The translations under genes and the position numbers were made by a program. Shown here piece by piece: positions 26,128 to 34,589 of a stretch of DNA of 64,000 nucleotides (position 1 is its first letter; each line of letters begins with the position of its first letter). The stretch comes from Enorma phocaeensis. GTDB lineage: Bacteria > Actinomycetota > Coriobacteriia > Coriobacteriales > Coriobacteriaceae. The stretch is from NCBI RefSeq assembly GCF_016901575.1, contig NZ_JACJKQ010000001.1, positions 62,001 to 126,000 on the forward strand, written 5' to 3'. Below the pieces are notes generated by a model. That model saw nothing but the letters and a program-made list of their open reading frames with translations, searched no databases and was not told the origin of the DNA.

Positions 26128-26730
26128 ATGTACAGGGATGAGATATGTGAGCGGCAGGATCGCCGGGTCGTTCGGAGCAAAAGGGCCATTGTCCAGGCGT
26201 TCGAACGGCTGCTGCTCGAGCGTCCGCTCGAAGAGATTACGGTGAGCGCCATCGCTCGAGAGGCGGACGTGGACCGAAAGACCTTCTATCAGCATTACGG
26301 CTCGATCGATGGCCTTATCGACGCCATAGCCGCCGAGGCGGTGGGCTATGTGCTCGATGCGGTCGAGGAGGCTCGGTCTGCGGCCGATGGGGGCGATGAC
26401 GAGCGATTCAGCATGTTCTTTTCCCGCGTAAACGAGGTCGTCTGCCGGGACATCGCGGTGAGCCGCCGCTACTTTGAGAGCGTGCCTACCGACAAGCTGC
26501 TCGAGCATATGCGCGAGCCGTTCGCGCGCGGCATCATCGAACGCCGGCTGCTTGCCAGAGACGTGCCGGATGCATATGTGGAGTGCTGCACCTCATATGT
26601 GCTGGGAGGGCTTATCGCGGCATATCGGTCATGGCTGCTTTCCGACCGGTCGATGCCGATCGAAGAGATGGTGTCCATGGTCGGCATACTGGTGGAGCAT
26701 GGTGCCGCCGGATTTGAGGGCAGCCTGTAG
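26128..26730 (+). CDS. TetR/AcrR family transcription regulator
   Basis: A 200-residue regulator. The N-terminal HTH reads RSKRAIVQAFERLLLERPLE and ITVSAIAREADVDRKTFYQHY, the TetR signature with the F/Y-Y-x-H-Y recognition helix. The all-helical C-terminal domain (residues 70-200), with a Cys pair at about 153-154, would bind a ligand and dimerise. It is divergent from the radical SAM gene, with inverted repeats between, which suggests that it regulates that gene and itself. Confidence 0.9.
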   Translation: MYRDEICERQDRRVVRSKRAIVQAFERLLLERPLEEITVSAIAREADVDRKTFYQHYGSIDGLIDAIAAEAVGYVLDAVEEARSAADGGDDERFSMFFSRVNEVVCRDIAVSRRYFESVPTDKLLEHMREPFARGIIERRLLARDVPDAYVECCTSYVLGGLIAAYRSWLLSDRSMPIEEMVSMVGILVEHGAAGFEGSL

Positions 26731-26744
26731 GCAAATAGCCGACG

Positions 26745-27791
26745 CTAGACGTTGGTTTTGAAAAACGTGATGGCGAAACGCGCGCCCGTGGTGCGGCCGG
26801 CGTCGTCGCAGATGTTCTCGGCGGTAAGCGTCCCCCCTTGCGCCGTGATGAGGCTGCGGGCAAGGGAAAGCCCGATGCCCACGCCCGCTGGGTTGACCTC
26901 GTCCTGCGGGGAGTGCGAGGACCCTCGATAAAACCTCTCGAAAACATGGGGAAGGTCTTGGGGCGCGATGCCGCCTCCGGTGTCTTCCACGACGATGCGG
27001 CACGCGATGGTGTCTTCATAGGCACGGAGCGCGACCCTTCCTCCTGCCGGCGTGTGCTCCATGCAGTTCTTGAGGATGTTCGAGAGCGCCTCGGCGGTCC
27101 AGCCGGCATCGCCGGTAAACGAGGCGTCCTCGTCGATGGCGGTCTCGAAGGCGACGTCGGCGATATCGAAGCCGATCGCAAGGGGTTCAAAGGCGTCGTC
27201 GACCAGGCGGCGTACGTTTACGGGCGTGGCCGTGAGCCGAACCACGCCCGCGTCGATGCGCGCAAGCTTGAGGAGGGTCGAGACGAGCCGCTCTACCCGC
27301 TGCTGCAGGCGCTCGATGTTTCGCAGGCGCTCTACGAGGGCGGCGTGCCCGCCCTCTTCAGACAGGCTCCTGCGTACCAGCTCGGTGGAGATGGATAGCG
27401 ACGTCAACGGGGTTTTCAGCTGATGCGAGATGTCTGCAAGCGCGTCTGCGAGGGTTTGGCGTTCGCGTTCGAGCTCGTCGGCGGTAATGTTTAGACGGGT
27501 GACCATCTTGTCAAGCTCGCTGGTAAGCACCGCGAGCTCGCCTTCGTCCATGTGTTCGAGGTCTATGGCTCGCTCGCCATGCAGCACGGCGTCGACGCGG
27601 TTCGAGAGCTGGGCGATGAGCCGGTAGCGTCTCCTGGTATGGATGATGAAGGGGATGCCTGCAGCAAGCGAGGCCGCTGCTATCCAGGGCAGTGCGTCGG
27701 CGTCGCCCAAGAGGCTGGCGGTAGCGAGCAGGGCAAGTGTGGCGAGCACCCATACGCCTATGGCGCGGTCAAAGCCGCGGTTGCGTCCCAT
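26745..27791 (-). CDS. Sensor histidine kinase, intramembrane-sensing type
   Basis: A 348-residue kinase. Two membrane helices (about 11-28 and 34-51) are joined by only about five residues (GDADALP), so there is no real extracellular sensor, as in intramembrane-sensing kinases such as BceS. A HAMP-like segment follows, then the phospho-acceptor His123 in ADISHQLKTPLTSL. The catalytic domain has the N box (ALSNILKNCMEHTPAGG), G1 (VVEDTGGGIAPQDL) and G2 (GVGIGLSLARSL). The gene starts two bases after the regulator's stop. Kinases of this kind often work with FtsX-type ABC transporters, of which two lie 5-10 kb away. Confidence 0.9.
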   Translation of the reverse strand: MGRNRGFDRAIGVWVLATLALLATASLLGDADALPWIAAASLAAGIPFIIHTRRRYRLIAQLSNRVDAVLHGERAIDLEHMDEGELAVLTSELDKMVTRLNITADELERERQTLADALADISHQLKTPLTSLSISTELVRRSLSEEGGHAALVERLRNIERLQQRVERLVSTLLKLARIDAGVVRLTATPVNVRRLVDDAFEPLAIGFDIADVAFETAIDEDASFTGDAGWTAEALSNILKNCMEHTPAGGRVALRAYEDTIACRIVVEDTGGGIAPQDLPHVFERFYRGSSHSPQDEVNPAGVGIGLSLARSLITAQGGTLTAENICDDAGRTTGARFAITFFKTNV

Positions 27792-27793
27792 GG

Positions 27794-28510
27794 CTAGCCT
27801 CGCGCCTGATAGCCCATGCCGCGCACCGTCGCGATGAGGGAGGGATGGGCCGGGTCGTCTTCAATCTTGTCGCGCAGGCGCTTGATATATACAGACAGCG
27901 TGTTCTCTTCGATATAGGTGCCGGCATCGTCCCAAAGTGCGTCGCGGATGCGATCGCGCGTGACGAGCTTGCCCGGGTTGGTCGCAAACAACAAAAGCAG
28001 CCGATACTCAAGGGCCGAGAGAGCAAGTTCTTGACCAGAGCGCTCAACCCGGGCGCGATCGGTGTCGATGCGCAGCGGTCCGAAGGAGATGATGTGTCGC
28101 TGCGGCTGCGAGCGGCGGATGGCGGCGGCGATGCGTGCGAGCAGCTCGCGCGGACGGAATGGTTTGGCTACGTAGTCGTCCGCGCCCATTTGTATGCCTG
28201 TCACGGTATTGAACTCGTCGTCCGACGCGGTAAGGAAAATGACGGGGACTTGGGGCGTTGCCTGCTTGATGGCGGCGCATACGGCAAAGCCGTTGCCCTG
28301 GGCGAGCGTGACGTCAAGAAGTACAAGCTGGTACGGTGCCTCCGTGCTCGCGGCATGGCCGGGCAGGGCGGCGCCCTTCCCTAAGGAGAGCTCGATGGCG
28401 CGCTCTTGTGTCGCCGCGTGGTCTACGGCGTATCCCTCGCCGGCGAGCAGCTCGCTGAGCGCCTCTACGATGGCGGGGTCGTCCTCTACCAGTAGTATCC
28501 GCGTGGCCAC
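27794..28510 (-). CDS. OmpR-family response regulator
   Basis: A 238-residue regulator: receiver domain with acidic pocket (VEDD, residues 8-11), phospho-acceptor Asp66 in LVLLDVTLAQGNGF and Lys in YVAKPFRPRELLARI, then a winged-helix domain (LSALEYRLLLLFATNPGKLVTRDRI, ENTLSVYIKRLRDKIEDD). The acceptor is near residue 66 rather than 51-54 because of about 12 extra residues (around GKGAALPGHAAST) between the second helix and third strand, an insertion not usual in this family. Paired with the kinase gene downstream. Confidence 0.92.
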   Translation of the reverse strand: MATRILLVEDDPAIVEALSELLAGEGYAVDHAATQERAIELSLGKGAALPGHAASTEAPYQLVLLDVTLAQGNGFAVCAAIKQATPQVPVIFLTASDDEFNTVTGIQMGADDYVAKPFRPRELLARIAAAIRRSQPQRHIISFGPLRIDTDRARVERSGQELALSALEYRLLLLFATNPGKLVTRDRIRDALWDDAGTYIEENTLSVYIKRLRDKIEDDPAHPSLIATVRGMGYQARG

Positions 28511-28528
28511 GGCGCCTCCTTAATGACG

Positions 28529-28560
28529 GGCGGGAGGCTGCTCGGCTGCAGCCTCCCGCC
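28529..28560 (-). terminator. Stem-loop between the L,D-transpeptidase and response-regulator genes
   Basis: GGCGGGAGGCTGC and GCAGCCTCCCGCC form a 13-bp perfect stem with a 6-base loop. No T run follows. It most likely ends the transpeptidase transcript. Confidence 0.65.
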
Positions 28561-28660
28561 TCGGATTGTCTCACACATCGGGCTTTTGCGGGTTTGGTGC
28601 GAGCCGCCACGTGAAAGGGCTGGCTTTCCTGCGGCGCCCGCCGGCCTTCTGAGTCCGTCG

Positions 28661-30307
28661 CTAGTAGTGCACGATGACGCAGGTCCCGACCTGGAGCAGA
28701 TCGTAGAGCTGGGCCACCTTGTCATAGGGGGTGTTGATGCACCCGTGGCTGCCGCGGCTGCGATAGGCGGAGGGGTCGCTGTAGACCCATGTGGGCTGCC
28801 AGCTCGCATCGTGGAAGCCCCACGAGCTGCCCTTGAAGGCGATCCAGTAATCGACGGGGCTCTCGTATTCCGGCTCTCCGGTCTCGGGGTCCTTGTTCTG
28901 GCTAATAAGCGTGATGTTGCGGGCCTTGTTGTTGACCTTGTAGACGCCGGTAGGAGTGTCGTTGTCCCCGTCGGGCTTGCCGGTAACGACACCGGTCTCC
29001 CAGACCAGGTTTCCGGAGGCATCGTAGTAGCGGGCGTACTGCTCGGTGATGTCGACGTCTACGAAGGCGCCCCAGTCGGGCTGCCCCGCCCCCGTAAACT
29101 TGTCGCCTTGCGAAGACGTCGGCACCGCTATCTCTCCGGTCTGGCGGTTGGCGACGGCGTCTTGGACCGCCTGAACCACCGCATCGGTGTCGACCTGCCA
29201 GCCGAAGGTGCCTCCACCGATGGTGACCTGCTTGCCGTCCGGGCGGGTGTAGGTGCGTTCGGTCCCGACCGTGTTGAAGCTCTGGGCCAGTCCTTGTGCC
29301 CAGTTGGTGAGGGCGGCCTGGTCAAGGGTGGGGGTCAGGTTTTCGTCAAAGACGATCCACTGGGCAACGGTTGAGCCATCGATGGTGCCGGCGTCGGAGT
29401 CTCCCAATTTGAAGGTCACATGTACGCCGAGAAGCTCGTTGGCGGCATCGCAGGCTGCCTGGAGCTGGTCATCGGTGTAGCCGCCTTCAAGCGGCTCGTA
29501 GGCGTCGTTGCCGATCTCCTCAAGCGAGACCTCTCCGTCTAGGCGCGAGAGCGCAAGCAGTGCGAGCTTGGAGACGTTGTCTCGGTTGAGCTTCTCGTTT
29601 TCGCGTGCACGGTCGGCGCTGAACGATGCCGTCTCGGCGTCATAGGCGCCTGCGGCATCGAAGACTCCGCTGCGCCCTTCGTTGAACGCGTCGATGGCGC
29701 CTCCGATGGCGTCAAGGAAGCCCTGCTCGTCGAAGTCTGACGAGAAAAGGCTGCGGTCGACCTCTGACGAGAGGTCCTCGGTGGAGCCGGTGGGCGCCGT
29801 TTCGCTCGAGTTGCCGCCCAATGATTCGGCAAGGCGGACGGGCCACAGGAGGGGATCGTTTTGGGAGAGCACCCGATCGGATACCGCCTGCGCGTCATAG
29901 ACGGGCGTATCGGCGGTGGGGGCGTACTCCCAGCTGAACCCATCGCCCTGCACCGTGAGCCGATAGCCGGAGGTCTCGCGCGAGAGGCTGTCCGCCGCGT
30001 CTTGCGAGGTCTTCAATGAAACATCGACTCCAGCGATGGTGGTGCCGGGATAGTACAGCATGGAGAACGCGGCGACGCCTGCCGCATACGCTGCGACCAC
30101 GATGCCGGCGGCGACGCCCAGGGCGATTGCCACGCGACGGCCCGTTCGCGCAGGCTTTTTAGGCGAAGGCGACGATGCGGAGGCGTTATCGGCGGCAGGG
30201 GCCTTGCGCGCGGGCGCCATATGCGACGGCGCGGCGTGCCTTCCTGAGGCATACGCCGGGCGAGGGGGCGTCACGCCGCCTTGGCTGCTGGTATGGTTGC
30301 TGCTCAT
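28661..30307 (-). CDS. L,D-transpeptidase (YkuD domain) with VanW-type peptidoglycan-binding repeats
   Basis: A 548-residue membrane-anchored enzyme that makes 3-3 cross-links in peptidoglycan or attaches ligands to it. A cytoplasmic Pro/Ala/Ser-rich stretch (1-60) precedes one helix (VAIALGVAAGIVVAAYAAGVAAF). Two repeats of the peptidoglycan-binding type (about 90-230 and 250-390; YRLTVQGDGFSWEYAPTA, TFKLGDSDAGTIDGSTVAQW) follow. The C-terminal YkuD domain (about 405-548) has the catalytic RSRGSHGCINTPYDKVAQLY with the essential His and Cys. The whole catalytic motif is present, so it should be active. Confidence 0.9.
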   Translation of the reverse strand: MSSNHTSSQGGVTPPRPAYASGRHAAPSHMAPARKAPAADNASASSPSPKKPARTGRRVAIALGVAAGIVVAAYAAGVAAFSMLYYPGTTIAGVDVSLKTSQDAADSLSRETSGYRLTVQGDGFSWEYAPTADTPVYDAQAVSDRVLSQNDPLLWPVRLAESLGGNSSETAPTGSTEDLSSEVDRSLFSSDFDEQGFLDAIGGAIDAFNEGRSGVFDAAGAYDAETASFSADRARENEKLNRDNVSKLALLALSRLDGEVSLEEIGNDAYEPLEGGYTDDQLQAACDAANELLGVHVTFKLGDSDAGTIDGSTVAQWIVFDENLTPTLDQAALTNWAQGLAQSFNTVGTERTYTRPDGKQVTIGGGTFGWQVDTDAVVQAVQDAVANRQTGEIAVPTSSQGDKFTGAGQPDWGAFVDVDITEQYARYYDASGNLVWETGVVTGKPDGDNDTPTGVYKVNNKARNITLISQNKDPETGEPEYESPVDYWIAFKGSSWGFHDASWQPTWVYSDPSAYRSRGSHGCINTPYDKVAQLYDLLQVGTCVIVHY

Positions 30308-30350
30308 AGTCAGGTCGAGTCCTTAGAACAGGGTGTTGCTCGGTTATGCG

Positions 30351-30371
30351 ATTATAGCTGTCCGAGCGGAC
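30351..30371 (-). promoter_or_regulatory. Promoter of the L,D-transpeptidase gene with a palindrome in the spacer
   Basis: A perfect TATAAT on the minus strand (30351-30356) stands 44 bases before the start. GTCCGAGCGGAC-type inverted repeat (30360-30371) lies just upstream of it, where a repressor could act. No good -35 match is seen. Confidence 0.5.
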
Positions 30372-30439
30372 GCTTGCGCGAACTGCGGCCATGACGTAGG
30401 GCGTTTGCTACAACTTTGCGACAGTCTCTTCACAGGACG

Positions 30440-30487
30440 GTAAGCCGTCGGACGCACCTCGAAGGCGGCAGGGGTTCGACGGCTTAC
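30440..30487 (-). terminator. Long-loop stem after L-serine dehydratase
   Basis: GTAAGCCGTCG and CGACGGCTTAC form an 11-bp perfect stem around a 26-base loop, 59 bases beyond the dehydratase stop. No T run follows. Confidence 0.45.
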
Positions 30488-30545
30488 AAGAAGGGAGCGG
30501 CGGAGCGGGCTGCGGCGCATCGCCTGCGACGACGCATCGGGATGG

Positions 30546-32117
30546 CTACTTGTTGCAGCCTCCGCAAGCCGAGCAGGCCGAGGGGGCGACGGCGATCCCG
30601 CCCCTTGCGGTCTCTCGAAGCGCGGACGGCATGGCATGGCCCACATCGAGCATGACCTGGGCCATCTCATCAAATGGCACAAGGCTCTTCACGCCCGAAA
30701 GGGCAAGCTGGGCCGATGAAAACGCGCACGCGACACCGATGGCGTTGCGGTTCTGGCAGGGAACCTCTACCAGGCCGCCCACAGGGTCGCAAACGAGTCC
30801 CAGGAGGTTGCCCAGGGCGATCGATGCGGCATCGAGGGCGCAGGCGGGCGACCCGCCAAGCATCTGGACGAGGGCGGCGGCGGCCATCGCCGCGGCGCTG
30901 CCCACCTCTGCCTGGCATCCGCCTTCGGCACCCGCGACGCAGGCGTTTGTCGAGAGCAGCATGCCCACCGCCGCCGCGCAGAAGAGCGCGTCCATGGTCT
31001 GCGCGTCATCAAGGCCTAGATGACGCGCGCAGGCGAGAACGCATCCTGGGACGACGCCGGACGAGCCGGCTGTGGGGGCCGCGACGATCACTCCCATGGA
31101 TGCGGAGCGCTCGAGTACGGCCATGGCGCGGGCGACCGCCTCGGTCTGCACGGTCCCCATGAGCGAGCTGCCGAAAGAATCCCGGTGCTCGGCGACGCCG
31201 CGAGCCTCTCCGCCGATAAGCCCGCCGAGTGAGCGGCGAGGCTCGCTGATGGGGGCTTCGGTCTCATCGCGCATGACCTGAAGCACGCGCGTCATGGCGC
31301 GCACCACCTCGTCTTCGCTGGTAAGGGCCGCCTCGCGTACCGCCATGAGGGCGCCGATGTTCAAGCCGTGCCGTCCACAGAGCGACAGGAGCTCGGAAGC
31401 GGTCTCAAACAGCTCGTCTGGCGCGGAGGCGGAAGAGGGCTGGGCTCCGGGTACCTGGACATAGGTCGCGGTGACGATGTTGGCATTGTGGCGCAGCTCG
31501 TCGAGAACGCAGGAGGGCGGCAGCTCGTCGAGTTCGAATACGGTGTAGGCGTCTCCGCCGCGCTCGGTGCGGTATGTGCGCATAAAGGCGATGTTGATGT
31601 CGTGTTGCGAGAGCAGGAGGGTGAGGCTTGCGAGCACGCCAGGCGTGTCGCGATGCGCGACAAAGAGCGTGTCGTACTCGCCTGAGATATCGACGTCGAC
31701 GCCGTTGATGCGGCTGACGCGCACGCGTCCTCCGCCGAGGCTTTCCCCGCGGACGGTGCAGGTGTCTCCGCGATTGTCGCGCATGAAGATGTCGACGGTG
31801 TTGGGGTGGACGCGTGGGTCGTCTTCGGCAAGCTCAAAGGCATAGTCAAGTCCCGCGTCGCGTGCCACCTGGAAGGCGTCGCGGATGCGCTCGTCGTCGG
31901 TGTCCATGCCCAAGACGCCTGCAACGAGGGCACGGTCGGTGCCGTGTCCGTGGTAGGTATGGGCAAAGCTGTTGTGCAGCGTGAACGAGACGTGCTCGAT
32001 CTCGCCCTCCATGAGTGAGGCTGCCACGCGCGCGCAGCGCAGGGCGCCCGCCGTGTGCGAGCTCGACGGGCCCACCATGACGGGGCCAAGGATTTCAAAC
32101 GCAGACATGGTTGCCAT
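30546..32117 (-). CDS. sdaA: L-serine dehydratase, single-chain iron-sulfur type
   Basis: A 523-residue enzyme that deaminates L-serine to pyruvate and ammonia with a 4Fe-4S cluster. The N-terminal beta domain starts FEILGPVMVGPSSSHTAGALR; an ACT-like segment lies at about residues 150-225; the C-terminal alpha domain has VAAPTAGSSGVVPGCVLA, EVGSAAAMAAAALVQ and DPVGGLVEVPCQNRNAIG, which include cluster ligands. The very end, SACSACGGCNK, has three more cysteines. Both domains in one chain is the E. coli/actinobacterial form, unlike the split Firmicutes enzyme. AAAGG seven bases upstream supports the ATG at 32117. Confidence 0.93.
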   Translation of the reverse strand: MATMSAFEILGPVMVGPSSSHTAGALRCARVAASLMEGEIEHVSFTLHNSFAHTYHGHGTDRALVAGVLGMDTDDERIRDAFQVARDAGLDYAFELAEDDPRVHPNTVDIFMRDNRGDTCTVRGESLGGGRVRVSRINGVDVDISGEYDTLFVAHRDTPGVLASLTLLLSQHDINIAFMRTYRTERGGDAYTVFELDELPPSCVLDELRHNANIVTATYVQVPGAQPSSASAPDELFETASELLSLCGRHGLNIGALMAVREAALTSEDEVVRAMTRVLQVMRDETEAPISEPRRSLGGLIGGEARGVAEHRDSFGSSLMGTVQTEAVARAMAVLERSASMGVIVAAPTAGSSGVVPGCVLACARHLGLDDAQTMDALFCAAAVGMLLSTNACVAGAEGGCQAEVGSAAAMAAAALVQMLGGSPACALDAASIALGNLLGLVCDPVGGLVEVPCQNRNAIGVACAFSSAQLALSGVKSLVPFDEMAQVMLDVGHAMPSALRETARGGIAVAPSACSACGGCNK

Positions 32118-32212
32118 GGAAGGACCTTTCAGGAGTTCTCGACCTGCATCGCCTGGCGTCGCTGCCGGCTATGCCATACTCTAGCGTATCGGCACGTGTC
32201 GGGAGGCGGCGC

Positions 32213-32848
32213 ATGGGCACTCGGGGAAGGATCAGCGGGTCCGCTCGCAGGCGGCTTGCATGGTGCATCGCGGCGGGTTGTTTCATCGCGGCAGCCCTTT
32301 TCATTGCGGTTCCGGCGCTCTATCGTTCGCTTGGACTGCCTTGGTTATGGGGCAGACGCATCGATGCTTCGAGTGCGGTCTCTGAAAGTTGCCCTTCCGA
32401 TTCGATGCGAGGTGACGGGGGCGGCCTGTTAGACGCTCATGCGGTGAGAATCGAGCGGTTTCCGTCGCCGCGTCTCCAGTCGGTGTGCTCGAGCGACTCT
32501 TCTGTGGTGAAGCAGGCTCGCGAGCTGTTCGAAAACGCTACGTTTACCTATTGGGGCGGCTATGGCGCGTATGTCGAGTCCATGCGGGACGTGGTTGGTT
32601 GCCATGAGACTTCTCTGACGCTTCTGGATGCCGAAGGCTGCGCCATCATAGAAGTTTGCCATGCAGACAGGTGGTATGTTCTTTTGGACGGCGTCGCATA
32701 CAGCATGGATGATGCCGCAGCGCTCGACGACGCGGTGGAAGGTTGGATCGGTGACGCCTGCGAAGAGATGTCGTGCGTCGGCGGCGGGCCCTGGTGCTCG
32801 ACGCCCGCCTCAGGGCGTCGTTGGTATTCCGAGGACGAATATCATTAA
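32213..32848 (+). CDS. Hypothetical membrane-anchored protein
   Basis: A 211-residue protein with no family I recognise. It has a basic N-terminus and one membrane helix (residues about 14-36, AWCIAAGCFIAAALFIAV) followed by an extracytoplasmic region of 170 residues. That region is rich in Asp/Ser and carries several cysteines (such as ESC, VCSS, VGC, EGC, EVC, DAC, MSC), which could form disulfides. The start at 32213 is chosen because GGGAGG lies six bases upstream; earlier in-frame codons overlap the dehydratase promoter region. It converges on gltX. Confidence 0.65.
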   Translation: MGTRGRISGSARRRLAWCIAAGCFIAAALFIAVPALYRSLGLPWLWGRRIDASSAVSESCPSDSMRGDGGGLLDAHAVRIERFPSPRLQSVCSSDSSVVKQARELFENATFTYWGGYGAYVESMRDVVGCHETSLTLLDAEGCAIIEVCHADRWYVLLDGVAYSMDDAAALDDAVEGWIGDACEEMSCVGGGPWCSTPASGRRWYSEDEYH

Positions 32849-32885
32849 TTGCTGAAAGAAGCCGATGAAAAGGTGACGCAACAGC

Positions 32886-32917
32886 GGGGCGGGCAGGGAT
32901 CGTCCCCTGCCCGCCCC
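32886..32917. terminator. Bidirectional stem-loop between convergent genes
   Basis: GGGGCGGGCAGGG and CCCTGCCCGCCCC form a 13-bp perfect stem with a 6-base loop, 38 bases after the hypothetical gene and 34 bases after gltX. No long T run on either side. Confidence 0.7.
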
Positions 32918-32950
32918 GAGAAGAGACTTGCGTTGTAGGCGACGAGAGGC

Positions 32951-34432
32951 CTAGAGCGCCATTTCGCGCGCGCGGTCAATGCGTGCAAGGCAATCCTCGC
33001 GACCGACGAGCTGCATGGTCTCGCCGAGCGGCGGGCTCACCATGTTGCCGCACTCTGCGACGCGCACCGCTTGGAACACGAGGCGCTTCTTCATATCGAG
33101 CGCTTCCGGCAGGGGCTCCAGCGCGGCGTCAATCGCATCAGCGGTCCATCCGTCTTCGGGCAGCGCCGTGAGCGCCTCGCGGGCCGCATCGAGCACGGCG
33201 CCCATGCCTTCCTTGGCGAGTCCCTTTGACACCGACTTCTCATCGTAGGCAAGTGTCTCTGCGGTCGCGAACACGGGTGCCGCGACGCTCGCGGCGTCAG
33301 ACGGCATCTTGGTGCGGGGGCGAACGATGGAGGCGAAGGTGGACCACCAGGCGTCATCGTGGTCGGCGCGTGCCACGGGGATGCCTGCGGCAGCGAGCTG
33401 GGGCAATGCGATGTGGTCCACGAACGTGGCATCGTCCATGCGATTGATGTACTCGGCATTCATCCAGTCGAGCTTCTTGGGGTCGAACGTCGCCGGATTC
33501 TTGGAGATGCGGTCGAGCGAGAACTGCGATGCAAGCACGTCGCGAGGAATGACCGTGGTCTCGCCGTCGAGCGACCAGCCCAGAAGCGCCAGATAGTTCA
33601 CGAAGGCGTCGGACAGATAGCCGGCATCGCGGTATTCCTCGACCGAGGTCGCGCCATGCCGCTTGGAGAGCTTCTTGCCGTCAGCGCCCAAGATCATAGA
33701 GATGTGCGCGAAGACGGGAACCGGGGCGCCGAGCGCTTCGTAGACCATGACCTGGCGCGGAGTGTTGGACAGGTGGTCGTCGCCGCGGATGACGTGCGTG
33801 ATGCCCATGGCGGCGTCGTCCACCACGGTGGCGAAGTTGTAGGTCGGGGTTCCGTCGGAGCGGAAGATCACGAAATCGTCGAGCTCCTTGGCATCGAAGA
33901 CCACGCGTCCATGGACGGCGTCCTCGATGACGACGTCGCCGCGGTCTTCGGGGACCTTGATGCGCAGGGTATAGGGCTCTCCGGCCTCCATGCGGGCGCG
34001 GGCCTCGTCGGCGGGAATGTTGCGGCAGCGGCGCTGGTAGCCCTGGAAGGGGTCCTTGCGCTCGCGCGCTGCCTCGCGGTCGGCCTCGAGCTGCTCGGGC
34101 GTGCAGAAGCAGGGATACGCCTTGCCCTCCTCAAGCAGGCGCTCGGCGGCCTCGCGGTACAGGTCGGCGCGCTCGGTCTGGGCATAGGGGCCAAAGTCGC
34201 CGCCGACCTCGGGGCCCTCGTCCCAGTCAAGGCCCAGCCAGCGCATGGCGCGCAGGATGACCTGCGTGTTCTCAGCGGTGGACCGGGTGGGGTCGGTGTC
34301 GTCGATGCGCAGGATGAACGTGCCGCCGTTGGCACGGGCAAACGCCCAGTTATAGATGGCTGTACGGGCGCCGCCGATATGCAGCTTGCCGGTGGGCGAG
34401 GGGGCAAAGCGGACGCGGACGTTTGAGCTCAT
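32951..34432 (-). CDS. gltX: Glutamyl-tRNA synthetase
   Basis: A 493-residue class I aminoacyl-tRNA synthetase that charges tRNA-Glu (and, in organisms with GatCAB, tRNA-Gln). RFAPSPTGKLHIGGARTA carries the HIGH-type motif and ADGKKLSKRHGATSV the KMSKS-type motif. The zinc-site area reads YPCFCTPEQLEADREAARE. The C-terminal anticodon-binding domain is complete. The start at 34432 is preferred because AAGGAG lies seven bases upstream and the family N-terminus begins there. Only one such gene is seen; tRNA-Glu and tRNA-Gln genes lie 24 kb away. Confidence 0.96.
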   Translation of the reverse strand: MSSNVRVRFAPSPTGKLHIGGARTAIYNWAFARANGGTFILRIDDTDPTRSTAENTQVILRAMRWLGLDWDEGPEVGGDFGPYAQTERADLYREAAERLLEEGKAYPCFCTPEQLEADREAARERKDPFQGYQRRCRNIPADEARARMEAGEPYTLRIKVPEDRGDVVIEDAVHGRVVFDAKELDDFVIFRSDGTPTYNFATVVDDAAMGITHVIRGDDHLSNTPRQVMVYEALGAPVPVFAHISMILGADGKKLSKRHGATSVEEYRDAGYLSDAFVNYLALLGWSLDGETTVIPRDVLASQFSLDRISKNPATFDPKKLDWMNAEYINRMDDATFVDHIALPQLAAAGIPVARADHDDAWWSTFASIVRPRTKMPSDAASVAAPVFATAETLAYDEKSVSKGLAKEGMGAVLDAAREALTALPEDGWTADAIDAALEPLPEALDMKKRLVFQAVRVAECGNMVSPPLGETMQLVGREDCLARIDRAREMAL

Positions 34433-34589
34433 GGATGCTCCTTGGACATGGGTAATCGAATTGGACTGCTGCATTATATGGCAACCTGCAAACCGGGCGG
34501 GCTTGCGCGGTGCTTTTGCGGGTATGAATGGGAAAATACAACACATGCATTCGCCTCCGGCAGAGGGTGCCGGAATAGAGGGAGGACCT

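Noticed and set aside
34433-34589. T-box before gltX
   Set aside because: No T-box sequence (TGGNACC region) or terminator/antiterminator pair is seen in the short leader.
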